Under the pieces are notes generated by a model. The model was given only the letters and a program-made list of their open reading frames with translations. It did not search any database and was not told the origin of the DNA. From positions 1 through 56,655 of the forward strand of contig VXIS01000313.1 of assembly GCA_008704415.1 (NCBI GenBank): a stretch of 56,655 nucleotides of DNA. The letters are read 5' to 3'. Of the stretch, positions 18,483 through 29,059 are shown one piece after another. How positions within the stretch are numbered: the stretch's first letter is position 1; each line of letters starts with the position of its first letter. A program made the position numbers and the translations under genes. Source of the DNA: Sphaerosporella brunnea. Taxonomy: Eukaryota; Ascomycota; Pezizomycetes; Pezizales; Pyronemataceae.

Positions 18483-18806
18483 CGCTTCTTCCAGCTACGG
18501 CTGCTGAAAGCCCCAACCGCCCCGTACCTACACAGGACAGGGCGCCGCCCAGACGACAAGTGCTGGTTCTGCCCTCGAGGCCCAACTCAGACCAGGGACC
18601 ACCTCTTCAAGACGTGCCGTAAGTGGCGCGGCGAGCATCAGGTGCTGTGGAAAGCGGTGGTGGAGGCCACTCGGGAAGAAGGCAAGAGGAGGCGGAAGAC
18701 GAACACCGCGGTGAGAGACCTGCTGGCGGATGGCCGTTGCACAGAGGCGGTGATGGCCTTCTTAGACAGCACGAGTGTCGGAATGTGGCCGAGGGTGGCC
18801 AACTGA
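18483..18806 (+). pseudogene. LINE ORF2 C-terminal fragment
   Basis: The last ~107 residues of a Tad-like LINE ORF2, open to TGA at 18806. It lacks any natural start because the copy is 5' truncated. Its C-terminal zinc motif is C-x2-C-x7-H-x4-C. Confidence 0.9.
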
Positions 18807-19006
18807 TGTCAGACCTGTTTACGCTTGTGTATCTTTTCCTTGTCACGATTTTCCATAACTTTTTCTCCCCAGTTACGATTTCCTTGCTTTCTTTTCCTTC
18901 GGAGGAGCGAACCCCAGAGTAGGACCAGTGCCTAGGGGCGGCAATGATCCTGTACTTTAAATGCCATGGCCGCAAGCGGCCAAATGCAATATGATTAAAA
19001 CAAAAA
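18483..19006 (+). mobile_element. 5'-truncated LINE tail, flanked by perfect 15-bp duplication
   Basis: ACGGGCTGAAAGTTG is present at 18468-18482 and 19007-19021. The insert begins inside ORF2 (18483-18806), which ends with the same C-terminal zinc motif (CWFCPRGPTQTRDHLFKTC) and CTEAVMAFL...VGMWP as the other LINE tails. A 150-nt UTR, the hairpin GGCCGCAAGCGGCC (18968-18981) and ATTAAAACAAAA follow. Classic target-primed insertion. Confidence 0.93.
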
Positions 19007-19021
19007 ACGGGCTGAAAGTTG

Positions 19022-20075
19022 GCTTGTTATTGTGGGAGGACCGTTCATCCATTGGCTGGCGGCACGAACCACCCACCAACAGCCTCCATAAGAGGCGTCT
19101 AGACGATTGTCTCTGTGCAATCGAATTTGCGGAAGGGCAAAGCGAAAGAAACTGGGATCGGTCCAATCAATCCAATCCTGTGACATGAAGGTCGCTGCGG
19201 CCAGGCGGCGCGGTAGTTTACTATATGTAGCGTCCGAGCATAGCCGCTCATAAAGTGCGACAGAAGCAACCGCAAGGGACGAAGAGCGGGCGCGGCTCGA
19301 AATTGCGGAACTGGGGAGGGACCGGGGACGGGACTGACGGGAAGGGAAAAGGGTTACCATCATATGCACGGTGACAAATTGTTCTGGATCGCTGGATCTT
19401 GCTCACCGGACATATTGCGACCTTTTCTCTCACATGGGAAAGCACAGCCATGTTTCAGTGATAACGGCTGAGCCAGTTCGAATTGTATGGCTCCGCTAAT
19501 CGAATGGCTGGGCTCAGCGGGAGAGATGCACAACTGGCAGCCAACCGAATTGTGATGCAGCAAAATAAATGTCTAATTCTGTCCGGTGCTGCAGATGTGT
19601 AAGCTTGGCACCATGGCTTTCAATCGGTTCCTTTTTCAACTTTCCATCTACGCCGATCTCAGCACCGACCGCGATGCTCTGGTTGGAAGCAAAGTGGAGC
19701 TGCATACCAAATTCATGTTGCATAGGTATCCAATGCGGCGGATTGAATTTGCCGCTTATCTCGAATGGGGTGTCCGGAATGCAGAGATTTTTCTGAATGT
19801 GCTCAATATCCCCTCTTTTATACGGATTCCCTATCTCTTGCTTCCACCCGTTTCTCCAAACCGCCGAACAACCACAGAAATCTCTTGATCAAACCCTCCG
19901 AAATCAACAAGAACATTCGCGCAACAACCAGGAACAAAAAGAAACCAGAAATCTCCCTGCAACAATACGTGCCAACGCCACAAAGCCTCCGGCGTGAAAC
20001 GGTCGGACCCTTATCCCTCATCACGGTTTCTCCATTCTCTGTCGTTTCGTTACTCCTAAAACCATCTCCGGGTCG
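19022..20075. other. No confident gene
   Basis: Several overlapping short frames, none recognisable. This is the 3' flank of the minus-strand membrane protein gene. Confidence 0.5.
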
Positions 20076-22179
20076 TCATCTGGCTTCATTAGCATCGCGA
20101 TTTACAAGGCATTGCCGGTCATCTGAGGACATACCCGGCAGGGGCGCGTAGCTGCTGTCGGTACCGGTGCTTTTGCAATTGACGCCTGATATCCATTTCC
20201 CGTCTATATCGATTGTAACCAGCGTGTTCCATTTCTCTTTGGCCGATGGTAGTTCGCCGACATCTCGATCTTTAAGGGTAGCAGACTCGCTCAAGAAAGC
20301 TCTCGCATCACCGTTGTGCAGCTGACCGATAGTGCGCCATGCTTGGTCCAGGAAGGTGGGGGTGCTGCAGGTAGAGTATAGCCAGAATACCAGAATCACC
20401 GACAGAAAATGAAGGCAGACGATGGCACACACAATAAACAGCCCCACCTTTGTCTGTGGAATAATGGCTTCCTGTGCGAGTTGCACCCTAGAGATAGTGG
20501 TTTCAGCAGAATCAGGTATGTCGAGAGTCATATACATGTAGTAACTTCGTGCCCGGACGAGTGTGAAGAGTGTTTGAAGTGCTGTCAGTATGGACGCATT
20601 ATATACGGTCGTCATATATATACTTTGGTAGACTTCATTCATACCGGTGCCGGTGTACCAGGGATCCTTGGACATGTCGTGGTTGCTACCGAGAAAATTG
20701 TCCCAATACCCTCTCGGTTCGGAAAAAAAGATGGTCCTCATTACCCGTCCCAATCTTCAGGTCCAAGATACCGCGCTGTTCGAAGCTACTACTAGTCGCG
20801 AACTGTCGCCGAATAAAAACTGTTTTCTCTGCGTAGGCCCCCCAGGAGGTCCAGGAGGGAAGTTTGTTCGACGTGCCGTACACAGGCTCGGTTACTGTGG
20901 CATTTGCTTGGGCTGTGATGTTTGCACTTGCAGTTCGCCCGGGCATAACACACACTGATAATTCGAGTTCCACATCCGAGCCCGGGTAGATGAACTCGAG
21001 TGTCGTCCATTCGGAGCCGTTGAAACTAGGCCTAGAGTTCGTCTGGTTGAACACAATGATCTCGGGAGGGCCTGTGAGGTTGGCGTCCAACAGGTACTCG
21101 GTATCTAAGTGGCGCAAAATATTCTGTCGGAGAAACAAAAACCAGTGGTTCCTCGGTGTTGGCTGGTAATCGTCAAAGCCGGTACAGTCACTTTCGCAGT
21201 CGGCGGTCGCTTTAACCCTCAAAGGGTATAGTGAAGGGTCTATTGTGAAAAGGGCCTCCTCGATGGTGCAGTTTAAGTCGAGTACGAGGTTTGATAGTGA
21301 CTGCTTCTTGTTGAACCGGAAAGACTTTTGGGATTCTAACTGGGCGGAAGACCGGTGCAAGAATTCAACACCGAGGTTGCCGGTCACATGTCCCAGAGGA
21401 CTCATGTTCCCAGGGCGGAGGATCTGCCTATACGTGACATTCATCGTTTCCGGTGACGTGCAAAGAACATTGGCCTCCACCACACCCGCGAGGCCGTCGT
21501 AGTGGATGAGCAATGATCGTTGGTCCTGCGGCAAAGGAAAAAAAGCTCTTAAAGTTCGGCCGGTGCCGTGTATTGCTCGCCCCAGCCCTGTGGAATTTTC
21601 TCTCAGCCAAAAATCCGCACCTGTTCGTTCGGCAAACCGCGGAAAATCCAAGAACCGACCGTCCTCTAGAGCATCCGGTATCCCAACTCTAGAATCAGGG
21701 TTATACGTAATCGGGACATCCCTTACCCGTCCCGCCACAAAGGCTGAAGTTAGGTCCAAGAGAAGGATCGTTGAGACCACTTGCGAAAGGACAGCCACGC
21801 TCGACAATAGTACCACCAGTAGGATGGGGACTATGTTTCTGCTGACCCTGGTACCACCAAGCACCGGAAACGCCATCGTCCAAGGCGAGCATGTTGCGTA
21901 GCGGTATATCGACATTGCCGCAGCGTCTCGCAATAGTACGGTGTTTTTCTCGAAGGCCAAGGTTGCCAACATCAAGCAGCAGGTCCCAACTTGAACAGAA
22001 AGGCAGGCACGGAGGAGCGCAGACGCCGCCGCTACGACGGACTTGGTTCCGTTAATCAGGGCAATTCTTGATCGAAGGCTATTGGGGTCGTCGTGGATGT
22101 TCGTTTGCCAGAGATAGCCGAAGGCCGCCATAACCAGCAGGATACCGATGGTACTGGATACGAGTAATGCAGGTTGCAT
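20076..22179 (-). pseudogene. Fungal multi-pass membrane glycoprotein, frameshifted
   Basis: Two overlapping frames make one ~700-residue protein. The N-terminal ~150 residues contain three or four hydrophobic segments (ALLVSSTIGILLVMAAFGYLW; IVPILLVVLLSSVAVLSQVV). A large hydrophilic domain follows with many N-x-S/T sites and several Cys, then one long transmembrane segment (VGLFIVCAIVCLHFLSVILV) and a ~90-residue cytoplasmic tail. Its STILLLDL motif after the membrane segments recalls large ascomycete membrane proteins of unknown function that carry STVLLSDL-like sequence. The frame changes by one at an A7 run (20723-20729 on the plus strand); one base fewer would join the two parts. An intron is unlikely, as the only GT-AG pair there spans about 32 nt. 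Either a sequencing error or a young pseudogene. No function proposed. Confidence 0.7.
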
Positions 22180-25100
22180 GATGCCAAATCGGCCTTGTAT
22201 CTTCTGCGTGGCGTCCCTGGGGGCCGTTATCCACCCTGTGATTTCTCAGTCTGGCCCCGAAGAACTAAAAGTGTAGTATCTCTCACATTGTTTCCTCATC
22301 TCGGGAGTGGAATGCAAAACTGGCGCCGCTTGAGAAAACGTTCGGAGGAAGACAGATCTACTAGAACGACGGCTCTTTGCTTAGTTATCGTCATTAACTA
22401 TCAGATACTAGATTCGAGACATACTGGTATTGATTGCAATGCGAAACGCTGCGCCAGGAAAGAACAAGGTGCCCACGGTGAAGTTTGGTTCCCGAGCTCG
22501 GTGGACGTTTCGGTGCAGTAGAAAGCGGGTTTTGGGAATAATGATCGATTGTGGAGTACGAGTATGTAGTGTCGTGTTCTCTAGCTTGACCCCGCCGTGT
22601 TCAGGACTTTACGAATGCCATAACCCGATATTCCTCTGCATGATGCATATGCATTCTAAATGTTACACGGCATGATATTGCTTTTTTATGGTGGATGTGG
22701 GTGTGGGATTCTGTTGGTGACACCGAAACGACCTGATACGTACTCGGGGGGCTTCGACTCTGTGACGATTACAGGATGCTTTTACGCTTGGTTAGCAGTA
22801 ATTTGGTAACCAGTCGTTGTGATCATGGTGTTGCGGGGTTGTGAGTTGCGGGCTCTCACTGGGTGAGGTCAAATTGGTGGAGGCCTTGCCGCAACTCTTA
22901 CACACCGAGTCTGTCTAAAATTCTTCACCACACCGCGGAGAGCTGAAGCGCCGGCGGTACAAGCTGAAAAAGAAAACAGAAAATTTGAATTCGCCTGATC
23001 CCATGATGTGTAGAGTACAACAACATATAATCCTGGGGGTTGGTGCATGTAAAAAAATAATGGCCTTTCAGGTGGTAGGTGCCGAAACCGCCAGGGCCAA
23101 AACCAGCAGGGAGACAACCCGGGGCGGGCGATACCGCTGGTGCCGAGATCAGAGCCGAAACCCTCGAGGCCGACGGCACTGCACAAAACCTGGATGAACG
23201 ATAATAGACCGCCGGTGTAGTTCTCCGACGTGAGGCATAGCTAAGTATGGCGAAGCACCGAACCGGCCTTATATAAAGTGACCGGGCCACATCCGAGAGC
23301 GGAGTATCGGTAGAGTAGACACTTGGCATCACATCACGGCCGCAGGCCGCCAGGACTGGTTACACGTAATTACTTGCCAAAGCATCACTTACACTAGCTT
23401 TATCTTGAGTCTTGACTTTGTGGGAGGATATTTGATGTGTGCGTGGGTGTCGGGGGAGGCTCCGGAGGTCCCTAGCACCAGTCCAATCAACCACCGAGAA
23501 TACGCTTACCGTGTAAAAAGATGTTCTGTTGTAAAATAACCGGCTTTAGGACGTACGACAGCTCTTGATTTATCTGGATCGGGGTCGGTTGCCATGAGTA
23601 TGGGTCGCGCGTTTTCAGTCTCAAAAGCGCTACGGTCGAAGGGCTAGATCCACAACACCACTCCAACGATGGCACGGAACCCATCAGCGCCAATGCTGGT
23701 TCAGTGAAGTGAACGGTTCTGTCCAATTGGGTCTTGTTAAAGTAGACCTGTCGGGAGAGCTGAGTGGAGAGGAAACAGAGGTGGATACAGTGGACACCGA
23801 GGTGGATACTGATTTAGAGGAGCCTAATACATCCGGCTCGGAGTGGGACTCTGAGCTGGAGCCCGAGACGGAGCAAAGAGGTGTATGAGGACTTGGACAC
23901 AGTGCTGTACTTTCAGCTTCCGGCGATGGGGGAATGAGGGTGGCTCTTTTGTTTTTGATTTTTGACTAGAAGTATCAATTTAATTTGAGAGTAAGCATGG
24001 CTTCAATATGGTACCGTTGGAAACCTCGTTCTTACTGTAATTTATTTTATTCTTCCCAAATCGTACCAATTTCCTTCGAGTAGTACTCACTCCCTCTGAA
24101 CTCCAGACAGATTTGGCTTACAGTGATGATCCATAAAGCAGTCCACGTATGTGGCTTGAAGGTGCGATTCTGGTTGCGGGTTGTGGATTTTGGCAATGTG
24201 GCATTGGTATGTAATTTAGGAGAGTCGTAGGCGGATGGTTGCATCGGCAGTGGATGAATGGCGAGCCAGAGCGGAAGACTTTCAAGCTGTAATATCGCAA
24301 TTGAATAATGTCTGTACCTCCTCCGCTTCCTCCACCCCCTTAGCTTCCTTTAGCTCCTCCGTTTCCTTTGTATCCTCCCCCTACTCCTACTCACCGTTCT
24401 ACACCTCCTCCGCATCCTCCATACACTCCTAGAGGCTGTAGTCAGTGCGCCCTCACAGTTATGGTTCTCGCCTAAGCATTGCCTCCTTTATGTGTGCAAT
24501 CGTACCTCTGAGGGGCTGCTGCGGGGGGTCCATACAGATAAACTGGAAGAAACCTCTTAGTGTTTCCCCTCTGCAAAAGCATCACTGGGTACTCCACCCG
24601 TGCCTATCGTACTCCTCACCTTCGGTATTTCAACCTCGGGCTTCACCAGAGCATGGTCACCACCCAACCCCCAAGCCTTGTGAGGGTCTCGGGAGGGGGT
24701 CATGTTCTCCGCGTTACCAGAGAACAGTCACAGCAGCCGCGCCCAGAAACTACCCAGAAGTAGAAGACACAGCATGAAGGGGTGCTAGGGAGAAGCCGCA
24801 GCTGATCCTCGAGCATTGCTTGCAATAGCCGCCGTAACTTCAGGTTTCAGCCTGCTTTGTTTCTTTAGCTAAATTTCATTTGTGTTCTGCAAGCGGAGGA
24901 CAAACCGGGTCAAATTTGCAGCAGCAGGATGCAGCGGTATGCGTAGTGTGGGGTAGTGTGGGGTGGAAGCGGAGGGGCGGTGGGCGTACTTTGGCGGAGG
25001 GGTGGTGGGCAGCGGAAAGGTTGGGCGCAGGCTGGGACGACTCACTGGACGTCACTCGATCTCCCATCAACCGCCCACCCCCCTGTCTGGAGTTTGGAGT

Positions 25101-25759
25101 GCCAAGCCATCGATAAAAGGGATAACTTATATAATCACTGGACGAAACCCGTGCTTATATAATCAGATCACCGCCGAAGGCCGCAAGAATCTTGTTTGTT
25201 TGTAAGCGGTAACCTGGTTGTGTTGTGTGTGCGTGTTGGTGAAATTCTTTTTGCACCCCATGTACAAATGCATTGCCGTAATCATGGCTATCCGCAAACC
25301 ACCACTCAGCCTCCATTGCCAACACCGTTCCCCCCGACTGCAGACTTACGTAACCCATGCAATACCAAAATGAACTCACGTTCTCCTACCGGGGACTTAA
25401 GCAACCAATTTCACACCAACACATAAGTCTCGGAAGCCAGCCACTAATAATGGACGATTTTCAACGGATTCCTCGCCTCACTCAAAATATCCTGTACTAT
25501 GTAATGTCGCTCTGCTGGGATTAGGGTTTGCTCCACGAGCCGTGAGGCTGGTGAGGTGCTTGGTGGTTTGCTTGTTTGTTTAATCATATTGTACACATTG
25601 TTTGATTAATCATATTGTCTTCGACACATATAGAAGCGGAGGTACAGTCAGACCTGGCCCCCTTTATATGTCACGGTGAGCCGTCGGCTAGAAACAGAGA
25701 CGCCGCTCCCCCCCTTCTGTTACTCACCACGCACGGTTCTCGTTCGCTCCCACCCACCC
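22180..25759. other. Gene-poor region; low-complexity tract
   Basis: No gene is supported over 3.5 kb. A short acidic reading stretch (about 23760-23890, Glu/Asp/Thr repeats ending at a stop) and a pyrimidine-rich CCTCCTCC tract (about 24315-24430) are the only visible textures. A TATATAAA box at about 23271 has no convincing gene downstream. Confidence 0.5.
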
Positions 25760-25850
25760 GCTCCATGTCTCAGTAGCTCTTTGGAGACTGTGAGGAGCTG
25801 TCGGCAGCTTCGCTGCCGCACCCGGGCAAACACAGGAGGAGTATGAAGAC
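25760..25850. repeat. SINE-like repeat, copy A (diverged)
   Basis: Contains TAGCTCTTTGGAGACTG at 25773, followed by GCAGC...GCCGCACCCGGGCAAACACAGGAGGAGTATGA. The same order of blocks occurs at 50250-50365 and 51758-51835. This is the most diverged of the three copies. Confidence 0.45.
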
Positions 25851-26439
25851 CGAGTGGAGGAACGAGGATGGAGATGGAGGACGGAGTTGAGTTGTCCGCG
25901 CCGGCGCTTGTTTTGTATTTGGCTTCAATGGGCACTTGTTGGCTTGGGTCGCAGACGCGATAGTTGCTAGTATCAACGTCGCCGGAGACTCACACGCCCC
26001 CGAACTTGACAAGGTCGAACAATCACTATTATCCGCAGTACAAAGAACGGAACGAACACACAGAGACAGCCCTCTTCTCAAAAAGCTCCGACGCTGGGTG
26101 ACTGCATGGAGTCCCACTGTGGGGCCTGCTCTTCCGAAGGAAAAGTGTTGAAAATGGTCTACGTATGGAGGTCAAGCGTAGGTGAGGGGTTGTACACAAT
26201 AGAAAGATAGTTTATTGTCTTAGTCTAGGAGGCTAATCTAGGTACATATATACCTCCATCATAGCATATCGCTCCTCCAATCACCAGTTGTCACTCGTCC
26301 TTATCCATGCCTTTAACCATGCCTAGAAAGCCAGTTTCCAACAAAAAGCAACCACGGAAATCGCACCAGGTATGAACAGGCACTAACGAAAGTCGTGACC
26401 AAACATAGGGAAGGAGAGGACAGGGCCAAAAAAACAACT

Positions 26440-26650
26440 TTAGGCCTTAGCCGGCCACATTCCAACTTTGGAACTGCCTAGGAAGGCCATTACCGCCTCC
26501 GTACAGCGTTCGTCAGACAACAGGACCTTAATGGATGTATTCATACTCCGTCTGTTTTGTCCGTCCGCTGTGGCAGCCGCCACTGCCTTCCATAATACGG
26601 CCTGCTCTTTGCGCCACCGATGATGGCGAGATAATGCATATGTGTGCTCC
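26440..26650 (-). pseudogene. LINE ORF2 C-terminal relic, minus strand
   Basis: The C-terminal ~60 residues (RWRKEQAVLWKAV...RCTEAVMAFL...VGMWP) are clearly homologous to the LINE ends at 14264 and 18483. Upstream of this the zinc motif is lost and the sequence is unrelated, so only a fragment survives. The GGCCGC hairpin found on the other tails is absent downstream (26160-26440), so it is either another family or a decayed end. The frame extends to 26892 by chance. Confidence 0.75.
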
Positions 26651-26892
26651 CCTGTCGGCACGCATGAATTGCCTACAGAGTACTCGCGCCCAGCGTTGCA
26701 CTGAAGTTGGGCACTGCAACTTAACTCACCACCCGCACCCCAAAGCCACACCCCAGCTTCACGGTCCCCGCAAACCCTAAGCCCAGCATCTTGGCCGCGT
26801 TCATTAAAAAACCGCAATTTATCACTAGCCTTTCGCTCCATCAAATCCTTTGTTCGCCAGAAAATACGGTACCCTACAGAAAAAATCGCCAT

Positions 26893-28391
26893 TCTTTTTT
26901 TGATGGAAACGGCTTGATCACTATCCCATCAGGCTGGAAACCAGTTCAATAGGAGATTCTCGGTGTCCAGTGGAGACAGAAGTGGTGCACTGGTTAAGGT
27001 ATTCCAAATATCTGGTTGTTGTCAATCTCAACTGTGAACCGAAACGGTTTCACATACCTGGTGGGGAATGGATCCAGCCGTGATCATTTCCCGGCATCCA
27101 TGCGGACGAATTACCGTCGGGATCTAGAAGATTATCTGCTGTTGCTGTTGGACTGCATGCAGTCCCCAAGAATGGCCGCCCCGGAGTCTGAGATAAGAAT
27201 AGGTGTAAGTAAATCCTTGTAAAGATTGCGGGTTTGCAGCGGGAGCAGCTCAGTCTTATATACCTCGAGCGAGCTACCACGCCCATGGAAAGCTACGATC
27301 TCCCCCAGGGGCACACGAAGACTAGCTGCGATCTTCCCCAGGGATATATCGAGCCTCTCCTGGGAAGCTTCTGCCTCCACCAGGACTATACCGAGCGCTG
27401 CCTGGGAGCTTGCAAGCGTTGCCCGGCAAGCTCCTTCTGGCAGGCCCCGAACTCGCTCTTGAACTCGCTCTTGGGGGTTTCTGGTACAGTGCGTTCTTGG
27501 GCGCCTCGTATACGCAGGAACTAAGAGCCCCAATGTGTCCCTCGCATGCGGGCCTGAGAAACTGTCAAACTCCGAACCATATGCCCGGAGACGGGCTGAC
27601 CAATTTTTGTTACACTAGCCAACTTGTTAGCCAGGGTTTTAAGGCTTCCTGCACCATACAAAGACGCAGCCCACAGTCAACCGGCACGAAAGCCGGGCTA
27701 ATCAACAAGCCAGCCCAACCGGCCAGGCCCTACGGGTCACTTATGGTGGAGTTGTGAAAGGACTTGGGTTTTCATTTTGGCATTGTAGATTGGGTCATGT
27801 CTTTCTCTCCAAGCGTGCAGTGTTAAATTATTCCACACTTGTGTTGGCCGCCCCGTTACATCTGATCCTTCCTTGTGAAATTCCATGTAATGCGTGATGG
27901 TTACATCTCTTTACTCGCAAACTTCCATGTCATCCGCGATGGTTACTTACTCACGACATTCAGCTCGCTTCCACCTCCACCCCCTGTCTTTTCTCTAGAA
28001 ATATGGCCCGCAGACGAAGGGATAGAGCGACGGGTAGTCGCCCACTCGCCGCATTTTATTCCACTGCGACCCTCACTCGCACAGGTTTACTATTGAATGA
28101 CAGATACATTCAGGCGGCTTACCCGGTGGCCGGCCGCCGCAATCTGGCCTTTCCTCAAGCCCGGCCTGCCTCAGTTCATGTAGGGCGTTGGTTCTAGGTG
28201 TATTCGGCACTGTTAACACTGCGGGGGATAATAAACGTGCGAGGTCCGGTATATCGGGCTAGGTAACATTACCCTAGTACTTGTACAACCGTTCAAATTG
28301 CTCGTTTCGTATTGGTGAGGTTGAAAGGGAATATGTACGAGGTTGTGGACAAAAAAAAAGAGCAGATCGCATGTAACTAAACGCCGAAATG
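26893..28391. other. Gene-poor region
   Basis: No recognisable gene. A block of degenerate repeats lies at 27236-27470 (separate entry). 27665-27735 contains GCCAGCCCAACCGGCC...CCTACGGG, similar to the GGGCTGG-rich sequence at 15977-16055. Confidence 0.5.
27236..27470. repeat. Degenerate ~40-bp repeats
   Basis: Read on the plus strand the units look like S-C/Y-D-L-P-Q-G-(H/Y)-x..., e.g. SYDLPQGHTKT, SCDLPQGYIEP, then SFCLHQDYTERCLG; the DNA units are about 33-42 bp with shared CCCAGG cores. CGAACTCGCTCTTG is also tandemly repeated near 27450. Whether it is translated is unknown. Confidence 0.45.
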
Positions 28392-28792
28392 TCATTCCCC
28401 AACCCACCCTCTAATCGCATAGATATCGATCCTAGGGTTGAGGAAGGCAGTGACGACATCCAGTATCTGCACCACTTCATTGTGGCCATTCTTGGTTGCA
28501 AAACGCGAAGGTGTATGTCCTTCGCTGTTCACGTCGTCCAGTCGTCGACCTTCAGCTTCTCGATGAGGAGTTGCACCGCTCCCATCCTATCGTTCTCGGC
28601 GGCGTGATGCAGCCGTGTGCATGTCTGACGGTCTTTGGCCGAGACGTCGGCGCCATTGTTGACGAGCAGTTTAACGGCCTCCGTATTACCATACTCCGCC
28701 GCGATGTGCAGCGGAGTCAGCCCATCATTGCCTTTGGGCGAGACGTTGGTGTGCATCAGCAGATACCTACTCCTTCGGGCAATCTCGAGCAA
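28392..28792 (-). pseudogene. Ankyrin-repeat relic
   Basis: At least two ankyrin repeats are legible: GNDGLTPLHIAAEYGNTEAVKLLVNNGADVSAKDR in short pieces, then a second unit after a frame change near GACGAC-TG-GACGAC (about 28540), reading NSEGHTPSRFATKNGHNEVVQIL. The shift at a short direct repeat suggests slippage. There is no clear start. It may be the leftover of a neighbour of the adjacent NLR gene, or a lost part of it. Confidence 0.7.
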
Positions 28793-29059
28793 GAGCGTCG
28801 ACGTAATTGTTGGGAGTCGGGTTAATGATCAACACGGTTGTAGGTCTGTCTGCACGAGATTCAAGCCGAAGCGGGCGTAATTTGTGCATTTTTTACGGTA
28901 AAACCGATGATATCACAAACAATTCTCAAAAACCTTCTCAAAACATAAAGAAACATCCATCCCCTGACCGGAAGTGAAGCAAACAAAACTGGTGATTCCG
29001 AAAGGAGACGCCATTCCAAACCCTAAACTTCGAGCTCCGAAACATCACTCTAAGCACAG

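Noticed and set aside
20715..20750. Short GT-AG intron to explain the frame change in the membrane protein
   Set aside because: It would be only about 32 nt, below the size of any other intron seen here; a homopolymer indel is simpler.
23330..23352. GGCCGCAGGCCGCC resembling the LINE terminal hairpin
   Set aside because: It lacks the AAT...ATTAAAACAAA tail and any target duplication; the stem is different.
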